Shown here piece after piece: positions 1 to 8,280 of a DNA stretch of 17,490 nucleotides. Position 1 is the stretch's first letter. Every line of letters starts with the position of its first letter. Both the position numbers and the translations under genes were made by a program. This DNA comes from Ectocarpus siliculosus (taxonomy: Eukaryota > Sar > Phaeophyceae > Ectocarpales > Ectocarpaceae). Below the pieces are notes generated by a model. The model was not told where the DNA came from. It saw only the letters and a list, made by a program, of their open reading frames with translations, and did not search any database. Location of the stretch: assembly GCA_000310025.1 (NCBI GenBank), contig FN649730.1, positions 442,946-460,435 on the forward strand. The letters run 5' to 3'.

Positions 1-1219
1 AGGCTAGCAGATGGCATAACGAGATGGAAGGAAGAGGAGATCGCTGACAACTTGCAATCGGAATCGCCCGGAACACGTTGGCAGGTGCAGGAGCTGAAGG
101 CCGAGGAGCAGCAGCAATGTGCAAAGATTTTGCGCGAAGCTACGCACTTGGAAGAGTTGCAGCGTCGACTAGAAAAACTTGCACGGGGGCTTGTAACATG
201 TGGATAAAGTGGAGGGAACGAGTGCAGAAGAGCCCATGGATTGCGAAGGGGTCGGAGGAAGGGGAGATAGTGGAGGAGCTGGCGGAGTACATGGCTTACT
301 GTAGTGCGTTCCTAGGAAATAGGGATTCGACGATAATGGGGAAGCTCGTGGCGGTAAATATTTTATCATCAACAGTTTCAGAACATGTCTTTGCCGTTGA
401 GTAACCCGTACACCAAAGGGGTAGCGCAAGCAATAAGAGAGGGCACCTGGAGGGTACACAAGCAAGAGTGGGGAGACCTCTGACATGGAGAATGTTGAGT
501 GCAATGCACCAGAGTGTTGGCGGTGAGGGTGCAGGGGGAAGAGTGCTATGGATCGGATTTGCTTTGACATATCTGCTGATGTTGAGGGCGTCAGAGTTGT
601 TTGCGGAAAAGGATGGAAAAATCCACGACGTGTACTTCCTGTGCAGGGGGGACGTGGCATTCTTCGAGGGCGATAAGCAGCTGGAAGGACCGGAGAGGTT
701 AAGGACAGATAAGATACAAGTGCAGATGAGATAGGCTCGAAGGGAGACCACGGGAGGAAAGGAGCGGTGATGGTCAGGGAGAGGGGGAGGGCGAATGGAG
801 CGGTGGAATTGGTGCTGGAACTATTCGGGATTTATGGAAGTGAAGGATTAAGTGCAACGGCACCATTGATGGTACACCGAAGGAAATGGAAGTGGGAGGT
901 ATGGCAGAGAGGGAAGGCGACAGAACAAATGAGGAAGGGGATAAGAACGGTGTCAAAGATGTGGTCGAAGGAAGGGAAAGGGGCAGGGGCGAAGCTAAAA
1001 CCGGAAGAGTTTGCGTTACATTCGGGAAGGATAGGTAGGGCGACGAGGCTGGCGGCGAAAGGGGTACCGGAGGCTGTGATAAAGAAGGAAGGGAGGTGGT
1101 CGTCGAACGCATTCATGGCATACGCGAGGGCGAATATGCAAGACCCAGCATGGGTGTCGGCGGTGTTGGAAGAAGGGGAAAGGGTATTTGAGAGACAACC
1201 GGGGCAAGGGATGGAATAG
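1..1219 (+). pseudogene. Tyrosine recombinase (crypton/phage-integrase-like), frameshifted, truncated by the window edge
   Basis: The reading runs through several frames. Frame 1 is open from base 1 to about 150 (charged, Glu-rich). Frame 3 then carries the core-binding-like part (GRVAASTRKT...WIKWRERVQ) to about 370. A third segment covers about 375-465, then 468-734 and 735-1219. Catalytic signatures of the tyrosine recombinase fold are present in order: Arg in LLMLRASELFA (585-587), a Lys candidate in GSKGD (about 742), HSGR (1019-1030), EGRW (about 1091-1102) and the nucleophile-position Tyr in FMAYAR (1121-1123). The TAG at 732-734 is at a frame break and the TAG at 1217-1219 is the natural end. 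At least four frameshifts make this a dead copy. Tyrosine recombinases of this type drive DNA transposition in cryptons and DIRS-like elements, but no RT or RNase H is seen beside it, so a crypton-like origin is the better guess. It lies outside the LTR element and in the opposite orientation. Confidence 0.75.
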
Positions 1220-1273
1220 GGAAGAAATCGGGACGAGGGATCCAGAAGTAAGAAGAACAAGATTTCGTGATGG

Positions 1274-1467
1274 GGAGGTTTGTTTGTGTCCAAGCTGGGC
1301 GACCAGCGGAATGTGGTCAGCCTGGTTCTTATGACGTAAGGAAGCGTGTGGATTCCTTAGTAGGCTCAAGGGCCGAAAGGGAGGGGGAGAGTTCCACCTC
1401 CAAGACTCGGCCTTTGCGCGGCGACACAATAATAAAAACGCCATTTTTCGGGAAGTTAGAGACAAAA
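1274..1467 (+). repeat. Direct repeat copy A (~190 bp, dispersed repeat)
   Basis: This stretch is clearly similar to 2124-2313 in the same orientation. Shared blocks include CAAGCTGGGCGAC, GCGGAATGTGGTCAGCCTGG, GGGAGGGGGAGAGTTCCACC and CATTTTTCGGGAAGT. It begins about 55 bp after the recombinase stop. It may be a terminal or internal repeat of the recombinase-bearing element, or an unrelated dispersed repeat. Confidence 0.85.
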
Positions 1468-1478
1468 GTGGAAGGTTG

Positions 1479-1772
1479 TGTTGCACAACCTGGTGTTTTG
1501 TCAGAACGGTTAGAAATATCAAAGGGGGCACCGTAGGTAAGAGAGAATTGATAGGAAGGTATGTATATTGAAAAGAAAAGAAAAAGGAAAGAGATGCACC
1601 TTGCTCACAACAGAAGAAACATCTGAACGAAAGAGTAAGACAACCAGCAAACAAGAGGAGGAGTAGAAGAGAGACAGAGGAGGAAGAAGAAGGAAGCGAA
1701 TGTATGGAAGGGAGGAGACAGACAGAGAAAGAGAGCAAGAGCATTGTCGCTTCGTTTTTTGTTTTCTTTTGA
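1479..1772. other. Purine-rich spacer, no gene seen
   Basis: The + strand is strongly A/G-rich from about 1525 to 1745 (runs of GAAAAGAAAAG, GAGGAGGAGTAGAAG and similar). Minus-strand open frames here are pyrimidine low-complexity translations rich in Ser, Leu and Phe and do not look like genes. Confidence 0.6.
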
Positions 1773-2125
1773 AGCCGAGGTAAGCGTGTCTCGGGCGGAA
1801 GCTAGACATGGGTAGCGTGTTCTAGGCTGAAGCAGGGCATGGGAAGGCACATGATGTTGTACAAGCAAGGTCAAGGTAAGCGTGTCTCTGGCTGTTGAGC
1901 AGGGCATGGAACGACCGGTTAAGCCGAGGTAAGCATGTTGTTGGCAAGAGCGATACATGGAAAGACCAGAAGGTTGAGGAAGCATGTTCTAGGCTTGAGC
2001 AGGGCAACCCTAAGGCTGAATAATGAGAGGAGTTTGGTCAAGGTAAGCGTGTCTCTGGCCAAAGAGCAGGACATTGAATGACCTGGGCGAAAGTAAAGGC
2101 TTGAGCAGAGCATGGAAAGGCATGG
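1773..2125 (+). repeat. Degenerate tandem array of ~50-59 bp monomers
   Basis: Seven recognisable monomers share two cores, AGGTAAGCGTGTCTC and GAGCAGGGCATGG. They start near 1773, 1813, 1869, 1922, 1976, 2035 and 2090. A higher-order period of 167 bp is visible: GTTCTAGGCT occurs at 1819 and 1986, and GGTCAAGGTAAGCGTGTCTCTGGC at 1869 and 2036. No coding capacity was recognised. Confidence 0.75.
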
Positions 2126-2313
2126 AGGTTTGTACCCAAGCTGGGCGACAAGCGGAATGTGGTCAGCCTGGTTCTTATTACTTAAGGAATCGTCTGGATT
2201 CCTTAGAGGGCTTAAGGGCCGGGAGGGAGGGGGAGAGTTCCACCTCCAAGACCCGGCCTTTGCGCGGCGATACAATAACAAAAATGACATTTTTCGGGAA
2301 GTGAGAGACAAAA
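2124..2313 (+). repeat. Direct repeat copy B (~190 bp, dispersed repeat)
   Basis: Second copy of 1274-1467, same orientation, with scattered substitutions and a 4 bp difference near its start. Together the two copies bracket the purine tract and the monomer array. Confidence 0.85.
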
Positions 2314-2372
2314 CAAGAAATGAGTAAAAAATGTTCTCCCGTGCTACCCTGCACAATACTTGGATACACATA

Positions 2373-2376
2373 CAAT
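2373..2376. repeat. Target-site duplication, left copy (CAAT)
   Basis: CAAT directly precedes the left LTR and is repeated at 13469-13472 directly after the right LTR. A 4 bp duplication is within the range known for Ty3/Gypsy integration. A 5 bp reading (ACAAT) is possible if the terminal A of the LTR is counted as target. Confidence 0.85.
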
Positions 2377-2873
2377 TGTTCCAGACAAGCTTATATCTCT
2401 CTTTCAACCGGGAAAGTTACCGCTCACCTGGGCACAGATAATAAGCTATATCTGTGGAGATCGATCATGTAGGACAATCAAGCGGTCGTACGACTTCAAG
2501 CAGGTGATCGGGGACGCCCAACAGCAGTCATATGGTTCCTCACAAGCTCGATAATCAGCGTATCAGGTTCAGCACTCACAAGGGTTGGCAGTTGATCAGG
2601 CACAAAGGCAAGGGTATGGCTCAGTTTCTCTCGCGTGATCGGCGGTGGTAACTAACCACCTGGGTGTTGGTCGGGAAGGCACGCCGAGGGAGGCGGTGCA
2701 ATCCCGGGGGTCAGGGGACATGTCCTGAACCCCCTCAACAGGCTGGACCGGGGGAACATAATAGGTCTGTTCGAATCCCCGGTCATTACAGCCCGCGCCC
2801 TCCGGATACTTCGCGACCATAGCAAAGTATCCATCATCGTATTAAGAACCGGTTGGGACGTCCGGCCGGAACA
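2377..2873 (-). repeat. 3' LTR of the retrotransposon (left copy)
   Basis: 497 bp, beginning TGTTCC and ending GGAACA. It matches 12972-13468 except at 5 substitutions: three within the first ~50 bp and two near 2735-2739. It contains an imperfect palindrome at 2706-2734 centred on ACATGT and an 8 bp stem (GACCGGGG at 2746-2753 with CCCCGGTC at 2777-2784). It would supply the polyadenylation signal for the minus-strand transcript. I could not place a convincing TATA box or poly(A) signal. Confidence 0.97.
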
Positions 2874-2883
2874 CCCCCCCAGC
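2874..2883 (-). promoter_or_regulatory. Polypurine tract (plus-strand priming site)
   Basis: On the minus strand the sequence just before the 3' LTR reads GCTGGGGGGG, with seven G directly abutting the LTR. Position and purine run match the RNase H-resistant primer used by LTR retroelements. It is short compared with many polypurine tracts. Confidence 0.75.
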
Positions 2884-3297
2884 ATCGACCGTGGCAAACG
2901 GTTATGCTAAAGGACGGGCGATCCGACTCTCTACTTCCTAGGTAGTCCTCAAAGACACCTAGAAAGGAGAGTAACTCCACCTCTTAGTTAGTCAGCAAAG
3001 TCATAATCTAGGAGGGAGAGTCCGACCCTCCACTTCCTAGATAGTCCGCAAAGACATAATCTAGGAAGGAGAGTCTCGATCTTGGACCAGGAGACGGTGA
3101 TCTTGAATCTCGTGGACCAAAGTGGAGAAGGCGATCTTGAATCTCTTCCATCCATTCTCCACCGATCGGTACGATGACGGCAGTGCATAAAAAATCGCGC
3201 ATGATACTTCTCATGTTCCTCCACTGCCATCACACACCCCCAGACTGCCAGACAAACAGTCGGTAGGCTCAAGGCAGTGGCACACACAGGAACAAAG
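2884..3297 (-). other. 3' untranslated region of the element
   Basis: Between the Pol stop (TGA 3298-3300) and the polypurine tract there is no coding signal. The interval holds the ~50 bp tandem repeats at 2922-3073 and a shorter duplication containing CGATCTTGAATCTC near 3099 and 3133. An open frame at 2988-3341 on the minus strand overlaps the Tudor-like module in another frame and is treated as a shadow. Confidence 0.6.
2922..3073 (-). repeat. Three ~50 bp tandem repeats in the 3' UTR
   Basis: Units start at 2922, 2972 and 3021 (lengths 50, 49 and 53). Each holds a CCGACYCTC- or ACTCCACCTC-like start, a CTTCCTAG/CTCTTAG block, an AGTCNNCAAAG block and a CTAGRAAGGAGAG-like end. Tandem repeats in 3' UTRs are common in LTR elements and often vary in number between copies. 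Confidence 0.8.
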
Positions 3298-3483
3298 TCA
3301 AGCGGAAAATGAAGGACGGGCGGCAATACCGACGCCCGCATCCACTTTGCGCTTGGTCAGTTCCTCCCAGTCGCCATCAGGGTATTCCACTCGCCAGTAG
3401 GGGTCGCAGTAGTAGAACACGGTGGCTTTGAAAACCTTGGGTTGACCTTCATTGTCGACGAGTTCCCTGCCCACCGGTGTGCC
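3298..3483 (-). other. Pol C-terminal Tudor-like (DGDxEEL) module
   Basis: The last in-frame stretch of Pol reads GTPVGRELVDNEG, then PKVFKATVFYYC, then DPYWRVEYPDGDWEELTKRKV, ending at a TGA. The pattern (Gly-Thr-x-Val...Phe...Val...Tyr...Tyr-x-Val-x-Tyr-x-Asp-Gly-Asp-x-Glu-Glu-Leu) matches short Tudor/royal-family-like domains found at the ends of some protist and algal retroelement Pol proteins and in chromatin proteins. It takes the place of the chromodomain that many Gypsy elements carry for targeting. Binding to a histone or other mark is inferred. It is joined to the upstream part through a frame break near 3495. Confidence 0.6.
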
Positions 3484-3848
3484 TATCGGAAAAGCTGCAA
3501 GGCATGTTCCCGGGACGCGGCCTCACGTGCGCCCCTCAGCGGTGAACTGGCAGGTCTTGGCATGGTGTCCGCACCATGGTATTCCTCGTACAGGGCGTGG
3601 AAGATGTCTAGTTGCAGTGGAGAAAAGCTGTCACTCGCCTCGTCTTCAGCCATCCAGGGTGATAACGCACCATCTTGGAAACGGCCCTGATATTCCCACG
3701 TCCATGACGAAGTGTTCCCAGTACCATGTGTCCACCAGCGTGTACAGAGGGACGGCGACGACGGAAGTGTCGGCTAAACCCAAGTCAGCCGACCACACGA
3801 GGTGTGCATACTCATCTTCAAACGGGAGTCGGAGGTGCTCAGCTCGCG

Positions 3849-4056
3849 GGTAGTACGGTTTGATGTCGGTGGCCGCGACTCGGCGTTGACGAACTCGTCG
3901 CCCATGCAGTTGAACGGTGAAGAACAGGCGGTCTCGGATGACATGGATAATCTTCCACGGGTTAGTGTAGTGTTCATGGGCCAACTTCGGATGAAGACTG
4001 TCGCGGTGGAGCGTGTTAATTGGTTCCTTGACTAGTACTAGGCTTCCAACTTCAGC
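3849..4056 (-). other. Integrase C-terminal SH3-like domain
   Basis: The reading EVGSLVLVKEP, then LAHEHYTNPWKIIHVI, then VRQRRVAATDIKPYYPR matches the Gypsy integrase tail (vGdlVLv...kl...y.gPfkI..v......v....r.v.....lKPY). This part binds DNA and precedes the targeting module. It is out of frame with the catalytic core, with a shift near 4080. Confidence 0.75.
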
Positions 4057-4079
4057 TTTAGCACCTGGTGATTCTCGTC

Positions 4080-5135
4080 CAACCCTCGCGTTATTGCTTG
4101 GCTTTTCCGGTTGCAAGCTTCATGGCGTTGGCTGAGGATCTCCTGTGTCATTCGCTGTTGATCAGTGACGGTTCTCTCGAGCCCTTGACCAAAGGAATCA
4201 TCATCGAGGGCCTGCGTCATGGAGTCGATGTGGCTACGCGGTTCGTGACCGAAGAGTATTCGGTAGGGTGACGCCCCCCCAGGGAGGGACGCGTCCGGCG
4301 TTACGCGGTGGATCCAGGTGGCTACAGGGACGAAGTCATCCCAACGGCGAGGCCATGAAATACACAGTTGAGCAAGGGTTTCGTGGAGCCACCCCCCCAG
4401 CCTCTCGACCGCTCCTTGCGCACGGGAGTGGTTGGTGGGACCATAGTCCAGAGAGACCCTCAGCCAGCCGCAAAAGTGTTGTATCACTTCTGCCGTAAAC
4501 TCACCCCCAGGCTCGCATCGAATCGACAGGGACAGTCCAAACATGAGGATAAGGTCCAGCAGTTTGCGGCTGACACCGATTGCTTCCTTCGACGGCAAAG
4601 GAGAAGCTGCGAGAAACTTGGATGCTCGATCTACCACGACAAGCAGGTACCTGTTGTTCTTGTCCGAGGTCACCTTCTTATCTTGTATATCGATCTCAAG
4701 GACCTCCCAGGGCTGGAGAAGTCGAGCCGGCATCATGAGAAACTGCTTGCTCCACGCACGCTTCCGCCTACGGCACTTGCACGATAGAACATAGGCACGG
4801 ACATCTTTTTTGAGTGTCGGCCAGTGGGACTTCCGCTCGATCAAGAGCGTTGTGCGCGCCGTTCCCGGGTACCATGTACCAGCGCTAACACCGCGGGCAC
4901 GAGCTGTTTGGGCACAGCAATCGCATACGCACGCCACACGGGGCGTGCCAGAGCAGGTCTTCGTCTGCAAGGACATACTCGCTATCTTCACCTCGTCCAG
5001 CCTCCAACTCACTCCTCAACGGCTGGAGGAAAGCATCCTGACGCTGCGCTTCTACGAGTTGAGCCGTGTCTCGCAGGGTGTCCTCCATCCGCGCCAGCTG
5101 AGTGGAGAGGCCTCGGCGCAGTTCCGATGTGTCCA
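4080..5135 (-). other. Integrase: HHCC-like N-terminus and catalytic core
   Basis: The N-terminal zinc-binding region is damaged by two frame breaks near 4905 and 4880. LLWHAP is followed in another frame by PKQLVP...LVHGT, then PGTARTTLLIE, WPTLKKDVRAYV and SCKCRRRKR. The second His is not evident, and the Cys pair is C-x-C instead of C-x2-C. The core has the first Asp in LEIDIQDKK (4689-4691). The second acidic position is Glu in RCEPGGEF (4512-4514) where S/T-D-x-G is usual. The last Glu is in QGAVERLGG (4404-4406). Spacing between the last two is 35 residues, as in D,D-35-E enzymes. It would insert the cDNA. A D-to-E change at that position usually kills catalysis in characterised integrases. 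Confidence 0.88.
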
Positions 5136-5690
5136 GAGAGAGGTGGTCATCCGTGGAGTGTCTGCCGTCTGGATCCGACGCCGGTGTCGCTGCGGTTGTC
5201 AGCGTAGGGGATGGCCGTGGCAGAGGCGTTGGCGCAGTCGTTGGCGACTACGGCGGTGCCGGCAGTGGGGCCGACGGTGGCAGCGTTGACGCGGGTTCAG
5301 GCGCTAACGGTGGTGCCGGCGCCGGAGGTGACGTGGGCTCGGGCGATGGCGGCGATGTCCGGGTCGAAGGTGGGGGCACCATGTGCCGGGCCGGCGCCTT
5401 TCCTGTCCGCGGGGCTTGCGCGCGGCTGTCGCCATCCGTGCGTGTGGTAGTCGTCGGACTTCCGGGGGGGGAAGGAGAAGCCGAGGCGTCAGGCGGCGGT
5501 TGTGCCGCCCGGCGGGCCATGCCTCGTGTGACTCGTGGTATCACAACAAAGGGTGGCTCCGCAACACCAGGCTCCTCGCTCGGTGCAATAGCAGCCGTCA
5601 TGCCTTCCGCACCTGTTGCATCCGCCGGGTCCAACCAGAGACTAGCAAGGGATAGCGAAAGCTCTTCCTCCATACTGCTTCGCGAGTCCG
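5120..5690 (-). other. Pro/Ala/Thr-rich linker between methyltransferase-like domain and integrase
   Basis: About 190 residues rich in Pro, Ser, Thr and Ala, with a basic patch IPRVTRGMARRAAQPPP, a TAG at 5248-5250, and then a charged helix-like stretch (SELRRGLSTQLARMEDTLRDTAQLVEAQ) leading into the integrase N-terminus. The frame is continuous across the TAG. It is probably a flexible hinge and may contain the protease cleavage site that frees the integrase. Confidence 0.6.
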
Positions 5691-6620
5691 CGTTCCTGTG
5701 CACCACACCAAGTATCCCGAGTCCGTTGACGGCCTCGCATAACATCGCCGGCAGGGAAACTCCTCGAGCGCCCACGCCGCGTCTATCCTGCGAACAGTCG
5801 GGGGGACCATGAAGTCCTCCTGCGTCGTGGTGAGCATCACGAAGTCCTCCCAAGATAGGTCTCGCGAATTAGCGAAGGGGCCGCCGTCCGCGGGGTGTGG
5901 CTGGTACTCGTCAGGCGGCGGGCGTCGGCCCATGATGTGCCCATGAGTGAGGGTGATCGACTGTTTAGAAAAGCTAAAGATCTCCTTGTCTCCTGGGAGT
6001 CGCTTCAGGAAATAACAGCCGTCACGTCCCAGGAACGCGCCTACCGTGAGACGGTCAGGTGTGCGGTGTTGCAGACGGGTCTTCCACTTGGTCAGCTTCA
6101 CCGAAAGCGCTTCAGCCGGCGCGCTTGGGCGGTGCTTGACCGCTACGACGAGCACTCGCTGTTTCCCCGTGGGCACTCCAACGTCCGTGGCATACAGGGA
6201 AGCATCCTCCACAGAGCACCGAGCGAGCTCCAGACGCGGCCGCAGTCTTTCTCGCCATACCTGTGTTCTCGTAAACCCCATCGGGCACTCGACCAGCAGC
6301 AGCTGTGCCCTTGAGGCTATGAAGGTGTCTACTATGGCCGCGGTCTGGCGGGCAGCAGTGTCGCCGCGGCGCTCAAGGTCGTAGCGTCGGTCGGCATTGC
6401 CGATGAGGATTGCTGGTCTAACCTAGGCTAACACCTGCATGCACCGGGTACCCGTGAGGGGCGCCCGAACCATGGGTACGTCGTCACTCCAGTGGTTAGT
6501 GCGGGCACACTCCAGCGTAGTCCAGTCCGGTTCGATGGCGGCTTCAACGTGCAACAGGCCCCGAAAGGCTATGAGTGCCCCCCCGGCTCCACAGCCAAGA
6601 ACAACCGCTCGGGGGAGTCT
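5690..6620 (-). other. C5-cytosine DNA methyltransferase-like domain embedded in Pol
   Basis: About 310 residues, the normal size of a single-domain C5 methyltransferase, with motifs in canonical order. Motif I is VVLGCGAGGALIAF (GCGAGG at 6579-6596, the AdoMet loop). Motif II is AAIEPDW (Glu at 6531-6533). The motif IV position is ILIGNADRRYD (6401-6387 region), where PCQ is expected. The motif VI position is LLLVECPMGF (Glu at 6288-6290) for ENV. Motif VIII is GVPTGKQRVLVVAV (6153-6179). Motif IX is IFSFSKQSITLTHGHI (about 5935-5983), followed by the FP turn in ALEEFP (5754-5765). Motif X is AVNGLGILGVV (5701-5733) after a 1-nt frame break near 5757. A TAG at 6423 lies just before motif IV. 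The fold assignment is strong. Catalytic activity is doubtful, because the nucleophilic Cys is absent at the aligned site. A weaker alternative is another Rossmann methyltransferase, but motifs VIII-X argue for the C5 family. Confidence 0.8.
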
Positions 6621-6929
6621 AGGGGCCAACGCGGCGCGGGCATCCTCGCAGTTCTGGAGGCGGTAGTGGTCGTCACTCGCAGGGAGCTCTGGCGTGATCT
6701 GGAGTGCATAGAACACACGTAGGGGTATTTCTGATTGGCCCCGTGTCTCCGGTAATCCCAGGGCGGCGAGGGAAACACCATCCAGGACCTTCTCCTCACC
6801 AGCTGGTGGGGATGACAGCGTTCGCAGCGGTACGCTATCTAACACCGGTCCCGCGGGGCTCTGGATGTTCGCCGCGTTTGACGTGTCGTCCGGGAATGCT
6901 GTGTTGACGGGGGGCTCCGGTGGGCCCTT

Positions 6930-7330
6930 GCGACGTAGGCGGGAGAGTGCATCCGGTGCCGTGTGATCCTCTCCCTTTCGCCACTTGAGGTCGATGTCGA
7001 ATTGCATTAGGCGAAGCGACCATCGGTGCATCTTCGATGAGAGGCTTTGACTAGTAAACAGCCACGTGAGGGCGGCACAGTCGGTAACGAGAGTGAAACG
7101 ACGGTGCTACAGATACGTGCGGAACTGTTCAATGCCATAAAGCACCCCGAGGACCTCGCGGTCGTTAGGGGACAGCCTCTCCTCCGTTCGCGTGAAGCGG
7201 TGGCTGGCGTAGCCCAGAGGGGCCTCGCAGTTATCCACAGGCTGGGTGAGCACCGCTCCTGCCGCTAGCTCGCTAGCGTCTGTGTGCAGGGTGAATGGCA
7301 GGTTCCAGTCCGGGACTGCGAGCACCGGGC
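6930..7330 (-). other. RNase H domain of Pol
   Basis: Begins PVLAVPDWNLPFTLHTDAS (first Asp at 7278-7280), then SPNDREVLGVLYGIEQFRTYL with the catalytic Glu at 7155-7157. An in-frame TAG follows (7107-7109), then HRRFTLVTD (Asp at 7080-7082) and GEDHTAPDALSR with the last Asp near 6951-6953. All four catalytic acids of the Gypsy RNase H are present. The TAG sits where an aromatic residue is common. The domain degrades the RNA strand during reverse transcription. It is joined to the RT through a frame break near 7345. Confidence 0.93.
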
Positions 7331-7479
7331 CTTGATTATTGCATGAAAGGCCTCTGTCTGTGCGGCTCCCCACGGCACCTGGCGGTTATGCGCCCGCTTT
7401 GAGCTGAATGCCTTGTCACGCAGGAGGTCCGTGATGGGTGCGGTGAGGGCGCTGAAGTCCGGAACGAAGCCCCTGAGGT

Positions 7480-8280
7480 AGCCGGCGAGGCCCAGGAATG
7501 ACCGCACTTCCCCGACCGTCGCGGGCATTTCCAGCTCCTGCACCGCCTTGATTTTGGACGGTGCTGGCCGCACCCCGGACCTGCCGACCATGGCACCCAA
7601 AAACTCCAGCTCCGACATGCAGAACATGGAATTCCGGAAGTGTACCGAATACCCCACCTCATGCAGAAGGTCGAAAACCTCCTCGATGAGGGCCAGGTAC
7701 TCCGCCAATGTCGCGCTGTGCAGTAGGATATCATCAAGCCAGCGTTCGAAGCCACCTTTGTTCTCGATCGGGCGGAGAGTGTCGCCGAGGTGGGCCGAGA
7801 AGACTGCGGGGATCGTCGTGAGGCCGAATCCACATCGCGTGAAGTCGTACAGGCGACCGCGCGCATCTCAGAAGGCCGTCTTGTGGCGGTCGGCTTCCTT
7901 GATGGAGAGCTGATGATAGGCTGAGGGCAGGTCAAGTAGGGTGAAGAAGTTACTCCCCTTGATGCGTTGGTGCATTGTCGCCGACGTGCCCAGGCCTCCG
8001 CTATCCTTCTTGGTGACAGCGTTGAGCGGTCGATAGTCGACGGTGACTCGGTGCCGTCCTTCTTCTTTACAATTGACGTCCGGCTGCACCAAGCTGACGT
8101 GGAGTGGCGGATCACGCCCGTCTCGAGCCAAAGGTCGGCCTGTTTGTTGACGATCTCGGCCTGCACTGGGTTGTACTGTTGTTGTTTGCATGCTACCGGC
8201 GTGACGTTCTCATCGATCAGCGGGATGGGCACCTCGCGGCCAGGCAACGCGGCGACGATTGTGGGGTTGACCGGGAACAA
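7480..8280 (-). other. Reverse transcriptase domain of Pol
   Basis: The start has the Gypsy signature ENVTPVACKQQQYNPVQAE, then GVIRHSTSAW and SIVKKKDG. After a frame break near 8050 it reads VTVDYRPLNAVTKKDS, then FFTLLDLPSAYHQL (catalytic Asp). TAF is followed by TGA (7868-7870) where Trp is expected, then DARGRLYDFTRCGFGLTTIPAVF and RWLDDILLHS, with the catalytic Asp pair at 7730-7735. The thumb reads LEFLGAMVGRSGVRP and VRSFLGLAGYLRGFVPDFS. The catalytic triad survives. LDD with Trp in front replaces the usual Y-x-D-D or V/Y-L-D-D-I. Confidence 0.96.

Noticed and set aside
1274-1519. Similar minus-strand peptides encoded by repeat copies A and B (SWRWNSPPP...KNQADHIPLVAQLG)
   Set aside because: Frames match because the DNA repeats are alignable with few indels in that stretch. 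Many differences change amino acids, and there is no start context or domain.
2766-2784. tRNA B-box-like GTTCGAATCCCCGG in the LTR
   Set aside because: No matching A box and no cloverleaf or T-arm stem. The bases are explained by the 8 bp inverted repeat.
2596-2820. 74-residue minus-strand ORF inside each LTR (also 13191-13415)
   Set aside because: Present in both LTRs only because they are duplicates. Two LTR differences fall inside it and change amino acids. No domain and no expected LTR-coded protein.
2988-3341. 117-residue minus-strand frame at the 3' end of the element
   Set aside because: Overlaps the Tudor-like module in another frame and then runs into the 3' UTR tandem repeats.
5102-5812. 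Long plus-strand Gly/Ala-rich frame opposite pol
   Set aside because: It is the antisense of the Pro-rich linker and the end of the methyltransferase-like domain. Low complexity from GC-rich codons.
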